Position numbers and translations under genes: made by a program. From NCBI GenBank assembly GCA_946406145.1, contig CAMJJL010000003.1:1-64000 (forward strand): 64,000 bases of DNA, written 5' to 3'. This document shows, piece after piece, positions 8,760 to 16,551 of the stretch; positions within the stretch are counted from its first letter, which is position 1, and each line of letters begins with the position of its first letter. Source of the DNA: an uncultured Clostridia bacterium. Lineage in GTDB: Bacteria > Bacillota > Clostridia > Oscillospirales > Acutalibacteraceae. The notes below the pieces were generated by a model. The model saw only the letters and a list, made by a program, of their open reading frames with translations, had not been told where the DNA came from and searched no databases.

Positions 8760-8791
8760 TTCGGCAGCTTCCCATGGTAGGAGCTGCCGAA
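8760..8791 (+). terminator. Hairpin after recQ, just upstream of the small-gene group
   Basis: Perfect 10-bp stem (8760-8769 with 8782-8791) followed by AT-rich sequence, then the AGGAGG of the next gene. A TATAAT at 8752-8757 precedes it, so it could lie in the leader of the downstream transcript rather than end recQ. Confidence 0.5.
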
Positions 8792-8813
8792 TTTATTTAT
8801 AGGAGGTATTCAG

Positions 8814-8936
8814 ATGAATACGAATAATTACCCAATCTACCATAAGCAGATCAACTTAGAGAGATTCACGGAGGTAGAATCGCCGAAAGGTTTTGGCGAT
8901 CGGTGTAAGCGAAAGCGGTCATCTCGCGATGAATGA
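8814..8936 (+). CDS. Small ORF (40 aa) with strong ribosome site, translationally coupled
   Basis: ATG 8814 follows AGGAGG at ideal spacing. The frame ends at TGA 8934-8936, overlapping the next start (ATG 8929) by 8 bp. The peptide ends in a basic run (CKRKRSSRDE). No family recognised. It may be a leader peptide coupling translation to the next gene, or a short regulator. Confidence 0.5.
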   Translation: MNTNNYPIYHKQINLERFTEVESPKGFGDRCKRKRSSRDE

Positions 8937-9258
8937 ACGGTTCTTGTCGATGATCCGATGTTTCAAAATGAAGATGATGATCTCGGATGACAGGAAAATG
9001 ATTCTGCTCAATGAAACAGAGGATGGTCAATATGTATTTCCGAAGTCGGGAAGGATCAAGGATGTAGAGTTTGTTAAATCTCTTTATGATGCCGGTCTTG
9101 CTGTACCGTGCAGATACATCATCAGCTATAGTGAAGAACGGCAACTGTGGGTCGGAGAGTACACTGATGTGTTGAGCGGCGGCAAACAGAGCTTGGAGTA
9201 TTCCGTCGGAAAAATGATGGGCAGCGTCAAAAACAGGAGAAAGAAGAATGGAAAATGA
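8929..9258 (+). CDS. Hypothetical protein (109 aa) in element module 2
   Basis: Not recognised. Soluble, with a basic C-terminus (KNRRKKNGK). The ATG at 8929 is chosen because it overlaps the stop of the 40-aa ORF; a TTG at 8893 is in frame but has no ribosome site. It overlaps the following sigma-like gene by 11 bp, so the three are probably one operon. Confidence 0.6.
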   Translation: MNERFLSMIRCFKMKMMISDDRKMILLNETEDGQYVFPKSGRIKDVEFVKSLYDAGLAVPCRYIISYSEERQLWVGEYTDVLSGGKQSLEYSVGKMMGSVKNRRKKNGK

Positions 9259-9742
9259 TTATCCCAAGCGATATCTGGAAAAGCTGTATCGCCATTACTT
9301 CTTTCATAAATGGGAAGGGTGGCGTGAAGAGATCTTTCAGATCATGTGGAAAGCCCTCTTCGAGGCAAAGAAAAGATATCGTCGCTATCGGTGTCGGTAT
9401 GATTTTGAGGATTATGCGGAAACGGTCATCGTCAAAAAAGTTAACATCTGGATGAAACAGAATCACAGGTATAATTACCGATATTTGTCTTTAGATAAAC
9501 CTTTTGTCGATAGCGAGGAAACGATGCTGTCAACCTATATCGTGGCAGATAATTTATTTTGTTCTCTTGAACTCTATGATTTTATCTCCCGACTCAGTTT
9601 CATCAAATATTCCGTCTGTAAAGGATATATCCTGAGGTATTATGATGAGGAGATCGCTGCAGGGCTTCATCTTTCTCAAGAACAGCTCGAAGGGATCAAG
9701 ATGGAATTTCGGCAGGATTTCATTGCCGGATATTTGATATGA
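9248..9742 (+). CDS. Sigma-70-like small protein (164 aa), divergent
   Basis: The sequence has the outline of a short sigma factor. An N-terminal helical region contains FEDYAETVIVKKVNIWMKQN, resembling region 2, followed by a SLDKPF link. The C-terminal LRYYDEEIAAGLHLSQEQL has the spacing of a region-4 helix-turn-helix (EIA...LS). Matches are weak and no family is claimed firmly. Similar short sigma-like proteins regulate mobile elements. It is translated from an ATG overlapping the upstream gene. Confidence 0.5.
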   Translation: MENDYPKRYLEKLYRHYFFHKWEGWREEIFQIMWKALFEAKKRYRRYRCRYDFEDYAETVIVKKVNIWMKQNHRYNYRYLSLDKPFVDSEETMLSTYIVADNLFCSLELYDFISRLSFIKYSVCKGYILRYYDEEIAAGLHLSQEQLEGIKMEFRQDFIAGYLI

Positions 9743-9768
9743 TATCAGGGAAGGAGTAACGATTAATA

Positions 9769-10134
9769 ATGCTTGATTTTTTACCATACATCGTATCTGT
9801 GCTGTGCGCTTTGATCGCAGGCTTATCCAGTTATGTCTGTGCAAGACGTCAAGCGAAGACGGAGATCTTAAAGCTGGACAGGCAATTCACGATCGATTTA
9901 GAGAAAGAGCGTGAGAAGGCAAAGCTGGCTCTGGAGAAAGAACGGGAGAAAAACCGACTGGAAACAGAGCGATTACAGCTGCAGTATCAACACGAATTAG
10001 AGCTAAAGGATAAGGAGATGCAGAACGCTATGGGAGAAAGTGTCGTCAATACGCTTTTTTCTGAGCTGATGAAAACACCGGAGATGAAGCAGCAGATTTC
10101 CGATAGTTTCAAAAAGGGCGGCAAAAAGAAATAG
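9769..10134 (+). CDS. Membrane-anchored coiled-coil protein (121 aa)
   Basis: One N-terminal membrane segment (FLPYIVSVLCALIAGLSSYV, residues 4-23) is followed by a long charged heptad region (about 30-85, rich in Lys, Glu, Leu) and a basic tail ending KKGGKKK. GGAAGGAG precedes the ATG. No enzyme motif. It is the last gene of module 2 and is followed by a strong hairpin. Confidence 0.65.
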   Translation: MLDFLPYIVSVLCALIAGLSSYVCARRQAKTEILKLDRQFTIDLEKEREKAKLALEKEREKNRLETERLQLQYQHELELKDKEMQNAMGESVVNTLFSELMKTPEMKQQISDSFKKGGKKK

Positions 10135-10183
10135 TATTTGTTGACCCACATTCCGAGATGTTCAACTGAAAAGTCTAATGAAA

Positions 10184-10224
10184 GCCGTCACTCATACGGC
10201 AATTCGACATACATGAGTGACGGC
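10184..10224 (+). terminator. Hairpin after the coiled-coil gene
   Basis: A perfect 12-bp stem, GCCGTCACTCAT (10184-10195) with ATGAGTGACGGC (10213-10224), around a 17-nt loop. The T run is weak. Confidence 0.6.
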
Positions 10225-10247
10225 ATATTAGGGTGATTCTTTTCTGT

Positions 10248-10520
10248 TATCGGCTATTCTTTTGAAGCAACCCCTCCATATACTTACTAAAAATGTTATA
10301 TCAATTGTCAAGTGGTATAACATACCCGCTGCGGTTCATATACACCGTCAGCGGGCTTTTTTGCTTATTCGTCAAAGATCCCCCTCGTCGACCTGCACTA
10401 TGTAAGATTCAATCTTTTGTTGATGTTGAATAAGGAAATGGCTATTTTTAGCCACTGTGTCAATGTTGTATGTGAGGGGTCGATATAATGGATAATTATG
10501 GATGGTAAAAAGAGGTAAAT
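10248..10520 (+). repeat. Element right-end repeat, copy 2 (273 bp) with terminator
   Basis: Second long copy of 4608-4877. Its terminator hairpin keeps pairing although bases differ (CCCGCTGCGG with CCGTCAGCGGG, then T6). It carries the half-sites and a degenerate core (GGGTCGATATAATGG). With the hairpin at 10184 and the promoter at 10663 it accounts for most of the 624-bp gap before the UDP-sugar genes. No gene is seen there. Confidence 0.85.
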
Positions 10521-10662
10521 TAGTATTGTCAATGATTATGACGCTATACAAAGAATTAGACAGAGATCAATTCAAAAAACGAATATAGAGAAAAAACGCC
10601 GGTGGCGATGTTTGTCTTAGGGAGTATAACCCGAGAATTGATTAATGTGATTTGTTTCCTAT

Positions 10663-10691
10663 TTGACACAACTGCGATATCATAATATAAT
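10663..10691 (+). promoter_or_regulatory. Sigma-A promoter of the UDP-sugar dehydrogenase gene
   Basis: TTGACA at 10663-10668, 17-bp spacer, TATAAT at 10686-10691; both hexamers are perfect. The start codon is 67 bp downstream. Confidence 0.85.
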
Positions 10692-10758
10692 ATAACTGAA
10701 ATGGGCTTTCTGATAGACAGAGAAAGCTGATCGAGAAATCTATTGCAGGTGAAAGAAA

Positions 10759-12090
10759 ATGGATGCCAATCTTTATGAAAGACTGAAGAATAAAGAAGAA
10801 AAGCTCTCATTGATCGGGCTAGGTTATGTCGGTATGCCGATCGCGGTCGCATTTGCGAACAAAGGGATCGACGTTATCGGTTTCGATCTGAACAAGGCGA
10901 AGATTGAGCTGTATCAAAACGGCGTCGATCCGACCAACGAGGTAGGTGACGAGGCGATCAAGGCTTCATCTGTTGAATTTACCGCGGATGAAACAAAGCT
11001 CAAAGAGGCGAAGTTCCATATCGTTGCGGTTCCTACGCCGGTCAATACCGATCATACGCCCGATCTTTCTCCCGTGATCGGCGCGAGTGAAATCGTCGGC
11101 AGAAATCTGACAAAAGGCAGTATCGTTGTTTACGAATCGACCGTTTATCCGGGCGTGACGGAAGATGTCTGTATCCCGATTTTGGAACGAGAATCCGGCA
11201 TGCAATGCGGCGTTGATTTCAAGATCGGTTACTCTCCCGAGCGCATCAATCCCGGCGATAAGGTTCATCGTCTGGAGAACATCCGTAAGATCGTTTCCGG
11301 CATGGATGAAGAGAGTTTAGCGATCATCAAGGCGGTCTATGATACTGTCATCGAGGTCGGCACCTATCCTGTCAGCACAATCAAAACCGCCGAGGCTGTC
11401 AAGGTAGTAGAGAACAGCCAGCGCGATATCAATATCGCGTTCATGAACGAATTGGCGATGGTGTTTGATCGCATGGGCATTGATACCAACGAGGTCGTTG
11501 ACGGCATGAATACGAAATGGAACGCACTCGGCTTCCGTCCCGGTCTGGTCGGCGGTCATTGTATCGGAGTGGATCCCTATTACTTTACGTACGAAGCAGA
11601 AAAACTCGGCTATCACAGCCAGATCATATTAAACGGCAGAATCGTCAACGACGGCATGGGCAGATATGTTGCCGAATCTGCTGTCAAAGAAATGATTAAG
11701 GCAGGACAGGCTCCGAAGAATTCTAATGTCGTGATTTTAGGGCTTACTTTCAAGGAGAATTGTCCCGATACGCGCAACAGCAAGGTCGATGATATCATCA
11801 AGAGCCTGAATGAGTACGGTATCACACCGATCGTTGTCGATCCTTGGGCGAGCGAGCGTGATGCTATGCACGAGTACGGTGTGACCTTGACAAAGCTCGA
11901 GAAAGTCAAAGACGCCGACTGCGTTATCGCTGCTGTAGCTCATGATGAGTTCAAGGCTTTGTCGCTTGATGAGATCAAAGCGTTGTATCGCGCAGATCTT
12001 TCCGATGACGAAAAGGTGCTGTTGGACGTAAAAGGTCTCTACAGCGTTCCCGATTTGAAAGCATCCGGTATGAGTTACTGGAGATTATAA
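10759..12090 (+). CDS. tviB: UDP-N-acetylhexosamine 6-dehydrogenase (TviB/CapL/WbpO type)
   Basis: Oxidises the C6 of a UDP-N-acetyl sugar to the uronate with two NAD+, for surface polysaccharide. 443 aa. N-terminal Rossmann fold IGLGYVGMP (19-27), the VPTP loop, YESTVYPG, GYSPERINPGDK, and catalytic Cys268 in GGHCIGVDPYY. The C-terminal domain has GLTFKENCPDTRNS. The wording of these blocks fits the TviB group better than UDP-glucose dehydrogenase, but UDP-GlcNAc versus UDP-GalNAc cannot be told. It has its own promoter and terminator. Confidence 0.9.
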   Translation: MDANLYERLKNKEEKLSLIGLGYVGMPIAVAFANKGIDVIGFDLNKAKIELYQNGVDPTNEVGDEAIKASSVEFTADETKLKEAKFHIVAVPTPVNTDHTPDLSPVIGASEIVGRNLTKGSIVVYESTVYPGVTEDVCIPILERESGMQCGVDFKIGYSPERINPGDKVHRLENIRKIVSGMDEESLAIIKAVYDTVIEVGTYPVSTIKTAEAVKVVENSQRDINIAFMNELAMVFDRMGIDTNEVVDGMNTKWNALGFRPGLVGGHCIGVDPYYFTYEAEKLGYHSQIILNGRIVNDGMGRYVAESAVKEMIKAGQAPKNSNVVILGLTFKENCPDTRNSKVDDIIKSLNEYGITPIVVDPWASERDAMHEYGVTLTKLEKVKDADCVIAAVAHDEFKALSLDEIKALYRADLSDDEKVLLDVKGLYSVPDLKASGMSYWRL

Positions 12091-12120
12091 AAGATTTCTA
12101 TTAATTTTCACATTGTTATG

Positions 12121-12156
12121 AAGAGAGCATATCGAATGAGGTAAGCTCTCTTTTAT
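12121..12156 (+). terminator. Terminator after the UDP-sugar dehydrogenase
   Basis: Eight-bp stem (12121-12128 with 12145-12152) followed by TTATTTAT. Confidence 0.7.
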
Positions 12157-12208
12157 TTATGCCGAGGATATGACAGTATTCACTTTGCGCTGAGCTGTGC
12201 TATTGTAT

Positions 12209-12237
12209 TTGACACTTTGGCAATAAGGATATATAAT
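12209..12237 (+). promoter_or_regulatory. Sigma-A promoter of the capE-capG-vanZ-capF operon
   Basis: TTGACA at 12209-12214, 17-bp spacer, TATAAT at 12232-12237, 47 bp before the capE start. Confidence 0.85.
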
Positions 12238-12283
12238 ACAATAAAAAACAAGTATTTACCAATCACTTGACGAAGGATGAGAT

Positions 12284-13318
12284 ATGATGAGCAGTTTTGC
12301 AGGAGCTACCCTGATGATTACAGGAGGTACGGGTTCATTCGGAAACACTGTTCTAAAGCATTTTTTAGCCAGCGATATCGGAGAGATCCGCATTTTCTCG
12401 CGCGACGAGAAGAAGCAGGACGATATGCGCCATGATTTGCAGGCGCGTTTTCCCGAATTCGCCAATAAGGTGAAGTTCCACATCGGCGACGTCCGCAACG
12501 CGCAGTCCATCAAGGACGCGATGTGGGGCGTTGACTATGTGTTCCACGCGGCGGCATTGAAGCAGGTTCCGTCATGCGAGTTCTTCCCGATGGAGGCTGT
12601 CCGGACTAACGTGGAGGGTACCGACAATATGCTCCATGCGGCGATTGACTGCGGCGTCAAGCGTGTCGTCTGCCTGTCGACCGACAAGGCAGCGTATCCG
12701 ATCAACGCGATGGGTATCTCCAAAGCGATGATGGAGCACGTTGTTTCGGCAAACGCTCGCGTAGCGGCGGAGCGAGGCGCCACGGTCATCTGCTGTACAC
12801 GCTACGGCAACGTCATGTGCTCTCGCGGCTCGGTCATCCCGCTGTTCATCGACCAGATCAAGGCGGGTAATCCGATCACGATCACCAACCCCGATATGAC
12901 GCGTTTCCTCATGAATCTCGATGAGGCGGTCGATCTCGTCAAGTTCGCCTTTGAGCACGCCAACCCGGGCGATCTCTTCATCCAAAAGGCGGACGCCTCC
13001 ACGATTGGGGTGCTTGCGCAGGCGGTGCAAAAGCTCTTCGGTGATACCGGTACCAAGATCATCGGCACTCGTCACGGCGAGAAATTGTATGAAACTTTGA
13101 TGACTCGTGAGGAGCGACTCCGTTCCGAGGATATGGGTGATTACTACCGTGTAGCGGCAGACAGCCGTGATCTGAACTATGATAAATTTGTCGTCAAGGG
13201 CGAAGTTGCCACTGAGGCGGACGAGTCCTATACCAGTCACAACACTAATCTGCTGGACGTCGACGGCACGGTTGAAAAGATCCTCACCACCGATTATGTA
13301 AAAGAGGCGTTGAAATGA
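12284..13318 (+). CDS. capE: UDP-GlcNAc 4,6-dehydratase/5-epimerase (CapE/FnlA type)
   Basis: First step of UDP-L-FucNAc synthesis. 344 aa, the short soluble form. NAD(P) motif TGGTGSFG (13-20), DVRN near 69, STDKA at 132-136. The expected YxxxK is MxxxK (Met143, Lys147), a substitution known in CapE, WbpM and relatives. ATG 12284 has GAAGGATGA upstream. Its last four bases overlap capG. Together with capG and capF it matches the Staphylococcus aureus capEFG set, here in the order E-G-F with a VanZ-like gene between G and F. Confidence 0.92.
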   Translation: MMSSFAGATLMITGGTGSFGNTVLKHFLASDIGEIRIFSRDEKKQDDMRHDLQARFPEFANKVKFHIGDVRNAQSIKDAMWGVDYVFHAAALKQVPSCEFFPMEAVRTNVEGTDNMLHAAIDCGVKRVVCLSTDKAAYPINAMGISKAMMEHVVSANARVAAERGATVICCTRYGNVMCSRGSVIPLFIDQIKAGNPITITNPDMTRFLMNLDEAVDLVKFAFEHANPGDLFIQKADASTIGVLAQAVQKLFGDTGTKIIGTRHGEKLYETLMTREERLRSEDMGDYYRVAADSRDLNYDKFVVKGEVATEADESYTSHNTNLLDVDGTVEKILTTDYVKEALK

Positions 13319-14490
13319 GCGATTATTCAAACGTTAAATGGAAAGATAACGGCAAGCTCAAGCTCCTGATCATTGTCGGGACACGACCCGAGATCATCCG
13401 CCTTGCCGCCGTGATCCATAAAGCGCGCAGGTATTTTGATACCATCCTCGCGCATACGGGTCAGAACTATGATTACAACCTCAACGGCGTTTTCTTCAAG
13501 GATCTGTCTCTTGACGATCCCGACGTCTACCTCGACGCGGTCGGCGCTGATCTCGGCGAGACGATGGGCAATATCATCGCGAAAAGCTATCAGCTGATGG
13601 CTGAGATAAAGCCCGACGCGGTTCTGGTCTTGGGCGATACCAACTCTTGTCTGAGCGTCATCGGCGCAAAGCGCCTGCACATCCCGATCTTCCACATGGA
13701 AGCCGGTAACCGCTGTAAGGACGAGTGTCTGCCCGAGGAAACCAACCGCCGTATCGTCGACATCATCAGCGACGTCAACCTCGCCTACAGCGAGCACGCA
13801 AGAAGATATCTTGCCGATACAGGGCTTCCGAAGGAACGCACCTATGTGACAGGCTCCCCGATGGCGGAGGTGCTGCATAACAACCTCGCGCAGATCGAAG
13901 CAAGCGATATCCATGCGCGACTTGGTTTGGAGAAGGGCAGGTACATCCTGCTCTCCGCTCACCGTGAGGAAAATATCGACACCGAAAAGAATTTTATCAG
14001 CCTGTTCACGGCGATCAATAAAATGGCAGAAAAGTACGATCTGCCGATTCTGTATTCGTGCCATCCGCGCTCAGCAAAACGACTTAAAGAGAGTGGTTTT
14101 AAACTGGACACACGTGTCCTTCAGCATGAGCCGTTAGGCTTCCATGACTATAACTGCCTGCAGATGAACGCCTTTGCGGTCGTGTCCGACAGCGGTACGC
14201 TTCCTGAGGAAAGCTCGTTCTTTACGAGCATCGGTAAGCCGTTCCCTGCTGTTTGCATCCGCACCTCTACCGAACGTCCCGAGGCGCTCGACAAAGCCTG
14301 CTTTATCCTCGCCGGCATCGATGATAAGAGCCTGCTCCAGGCGGTCGATACCGCCGTTGAGATGAACAAAAGCGGCGACCTCGGCATCCCCGTCCCCGAT
14401 TACACGGACGAGAATGTGTCCGATAAGGTCATCAAGATCATCCAGTCCTACACCGGTGTGGTGAATAAAATGGTTTGGAGAAAGTATTGA
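13315..14490 (+). CDS. capG: UDP-N-acetyl sugar 2-epimerase (CapG/FnlC type)
   Basis: 391 aa, of the non-hydrolysing UDP-GlcNAc 2-epimerase fold. GTRPEIIRLA near the N-terminus, LVLGDTNSCL, HMEAGNRCKDECLPEETNRR, SAHREENID and DSGTLPEESSFF are the family's substrate and catalytic blocks. In the CapE-CapF-CapG route it makes UDP-L-FucNAc by C2 epimerisation. The start ATG overlaps the capE stop (ATGA), and its own stop overlaps the next TTG start, so translation is probably coupled. Confidence 0.92.
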   Translation: MSDYSNVKWKDNGKLKLLIIVGTRPEIIRLAAVIHKARRYFDTILAHTGQNYDYNLNGVFFKDLSLDDPDVYLDAVGADLGETMGNIIAKSYQLMAEIKPDAVLVLGDTNSCLSVIGAKRLHIPIFHMEAGNRCKDECLPEETNRRIVDIISDVNLAYSEHARRYLADTGLPKERTYVTGSPMAEVLHNNLAQIEASDIHARLGLEKGRYILLSAHREENIDTEKNFISLFTAINKMAEKYDLPILYSCHPRSAKRLKESGFKLDTRVLQHEPLGFHDYNCLQMNAFAVVSDSGTLPEESSFFTSIGKPFPAVCIRTSTERPEALDKACFILAGIDDKSLLQAVDTAVEMNKSGDLGIPVPDYTDENVSDKVIKIIQSYTGVVNKMVWRKY

Positions 14491-15041
14491 TCAGAGATTT
14501 TTTCTATTCTATCATCCAATTCTTTAGTACCAGCTCTATGTGGCTGATTATCGCAGTAGTTGCCGTATTTACCCTCGGATGGGGTCTGCTAGAATACCGG
14601 TTGCGGCGTAACGCCAAGCTGTATACGATCGTCAATGCCGTTCTGCTTGCCGTCAGTCTTTTTTTCATCCTTAGTATTACGCTGCTGGTCAGAATACCAG
14701 ATGACTATCAGAGAGTTTCTTTGATCCCTTTTGATTTTGTTTATGGATCGAACAATAGCCGGGGTCTATTCAAATCAATGGGGATGAATGTTGTACTGTT
14801 TATTCCTCTGCCGATGTTCGGATGCAGTCTGTTCCGATGTCATTCCAATAAGTCGGGGCTGATCTTTATCGCGTCGGGGATCGCGTTCTCGTTTTTGATC
14901 GAGAGTATGCAATATTTATTTGTCCTCGGACAGGCGGACGCGGATGATGTGATTTTCAATACACTGGGATTGCTGATCGGATATCTGCTGTATCGTCTGC
15001 ACGATCGTTATATTATGAAGAGAAAAGGAAATATTACATGA
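14487..15041 (+). CDS. VanZ-family membrane protein
   Basis: 184 aa with four or five membrane segments. The signature runs from N-V-V-L-F-I-P-L near the middle to IESMQYLF and ADADDVIFNTLGLLIGYLL, typical of VanZ-like proteins; exact function is unknown. Start TTG 14487 is preferred because GGAG lies 6 bp upstream and TTGA overlaps the capG stop; an in-frame TTG at 14475 is also open. It ends overlapping capF by 4 bp. Its place among the sugar genes suggests a role at the membrane in polysaccharide or resistance biology. Confidence 0.8.
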   Translation: MIRDFFYSIIQFFSTSSMWLIIAVVAVFTLGWGLLEYRLRRNAKLYTIVNAVLLAVSLFFILSITLLVRIPDDYQRVSLIPFDFVYGSNNSRGLFKSMGMNVVLFIPLPMFGCSLFRCHSNKSGLIFIASGIAFSFLIESMQYLFVLGQADADDVIFNTLGLLIGYLLYRLHDRYIMKRKGNIT

Positions 15042-16234
15042 ACATATTAGTCACCGGCGCGAAGGGCATGGTCGGACAGGCTTTGGTTGCAAATCTGAAG
15101 AATATCCGTGACGGTAAGAACCGCACCAGACCCGCGCTTAAAATCGAAGAGATCTTTGAATATGATATTGACAGTACCGAGGCTCAGTTGGACGAGTATT
15201 GCCAAAAGGCGGACTTTGTCTTTAACCTTGCCGGCGTGAATCGTCCGAAGGATAACGCGGAGTTCATGCAGGGCAATTTCGGCTTCGGCTCAAAGCTGCT
15301 CGATACCTTGAAGAAGTATGATAACAAAGCCCCCGTGATGCTGTCAAGCTCGATTCAAGCGACCCTGATCGGTCGCTACGGTGAGAGCGATTACGGGAAA
15401 AGCAAGCTTGCCGGAGAAGAACTGTTCTTCCAATACGGCGAAGAGAATGGGGTAAAGGTAGCTATCTATCGCTTCCCGAATCTCATGGGTCACAGCCGAC
15501 CGAATTATAACAGCGCGGTGTCGACCTTCTGCAACGCTGTCGCGAACGATCTGCCGTTTACCGTCAACGATCGTAACGCGACCGTTGAGCTGCTCTACAT
15601 CGACGATCTGGTTGAAGCGATGTTCGACCTGCTCGAGGGAAAGGAAAAGCGCTGTGAGTATGACGGCTTGAAGCCGGTCGAGGACCCACAGGGTCGGTAT
15701 TGTTATGTTCCGTTGACGTATACCGTTACCCTCGGCGAGATCGTCGATTTATTGGAACAGTTCAAGGCGCAGCATGATACCCTGATCGTGCCGCCTATCC
15801 CCGACGGCAGCTTTGCTAAGAAGCTCTACAGTCTTTATCTGAGCTATCTGCCGACAAAGGACTTCAAGTTCGCGCTCAAGATGAACTGCGACGACCGCGG
15901 GTCATTCACCGAGCTATTGAAGACCGCCGATCACGGGCAGTTCAGCGTGAATATCAGCAAGCCCGGTATCACCAAGGGTCAGCACTGGCACAATTCAAAG
16001 TGGGAATTCTTCGTTGTCGTCAGCGGACGTGCTTTGATAGAAGAACGTAATATTTGCACAAACGAAAAAATCAGCTTTGAGGTCAGCGGCGACAAGATCG
16101 AAGCCGTCCACATGATCCCGGGCTGGACGCATAATATCATCAATCTCAGCGACACTGAGAACCTCGTCACCCTCATGTGGGCGAACGAGCTGTTCGATCC
16201 CAACCATCCGGATACGTTCTTTGATCCGGTGTGA
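15038..16234 (+). CDS. capF: CapF/FnlB-type bifunctional UDP-sugar reductase with C-terminal cupin
   Basis: 398 aa, second enzyme of UDP-L-FucNAc synthesis. N-terminal SDR/epimerase domain with TGAKGMVGQ (6-14), FNLAGVNRP, SSSIQA and YGKSK. The C-terminal cupin domain has the metal-site GQHWHNSKWEFF and later GWTHNI, as in S. aureus CapF. The domain arrangement is complete. It is the last gene of the operon and is followed by a terminator and then the right end of the element. Confidence 0.92.
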   Translation: MNILVTGAKGMVGQALVANLKNIRDGKNRTRPALKIEEIFEYDIDSTEAQLDEYCQKADFVFNLAGVNRPKDNAEFMQGNFGFGSKLLDTLKKYDNKAPVMLSSSIQATLIGRYGESDYGKSKLAGEELFFQYGEENGVKVAIYRFPNLMGHSRPNYNSAVSTFCNAVANDLPFTVNDRNATVELLYIDDLVEAMFDLLEGKEKRCEYDGLKPVEDPQGRYCYVPLTYTVTLGEIVDLLEQFKAQHDTLIVPPIPDGSFAKKLYSLYLSYLPTKDFKFALKMNCDDRGSFTELLKTADHGQFSVNISKPGITKGQHWHNSKWEFFVVVSGRALIEERNICTNEKISFEVSGDKIEAVHMIPGWTHNIINLSDTENLVTLMWANELFDPNHPDTFFDPV

Positions 16235-16243
16235 TATGCACAT

Positions 16244-16283
16244 AAAAAGACTGAACCTTACTATCAGTGGGTTCAGTCTTTTT
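16244..16283 (+). terminator. Terminator of the capE-capF operon
   Basis: Fourteen-bp stem (16244-16257 with 16270-16283), AAAAAGACTGAACC paired with its complement, ending in TTTTTG. Confidence 0.9.
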
Positions 16284-16448
16284 GTGTGGTGTTCAACTCC
16301 CTTCATCCTAACAATGCGTATATCACAAAAATCCAACACTATTAAGATGCCTGTTCACAAAATTACAAATACATCAAGCTGCTACCATCACAAAATCCTA
16401 TATTCTGTTCACCGGCACCCCTCTCGGATGCAATGGTCAGGGCTGATC

Positions 16449-16551
16449 AGCAGACGAACCATCGTCAACCTGCACTATGTAAGGCTCAGTCTTTTGTCAA
16501 TGTTGAATAAGGAAATGGTAAATTTCAGCCACGGTGTCAATGTTGTCTGTG
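16449..16551 (+). repeat. Element right-end repeat, copy 3 (true end)
   Basis: About 103 bp nearly identical to 4743-4845 and 10387-10490; it runs directly into the attachment core and spoVT. It holds two direct TGTCAATGTTG half-sites, 40 bp apart, probably recombinase or accessory-factor sites. The stretch 16284-16448 shows nothing else recognisable. Confidence 0.85.
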
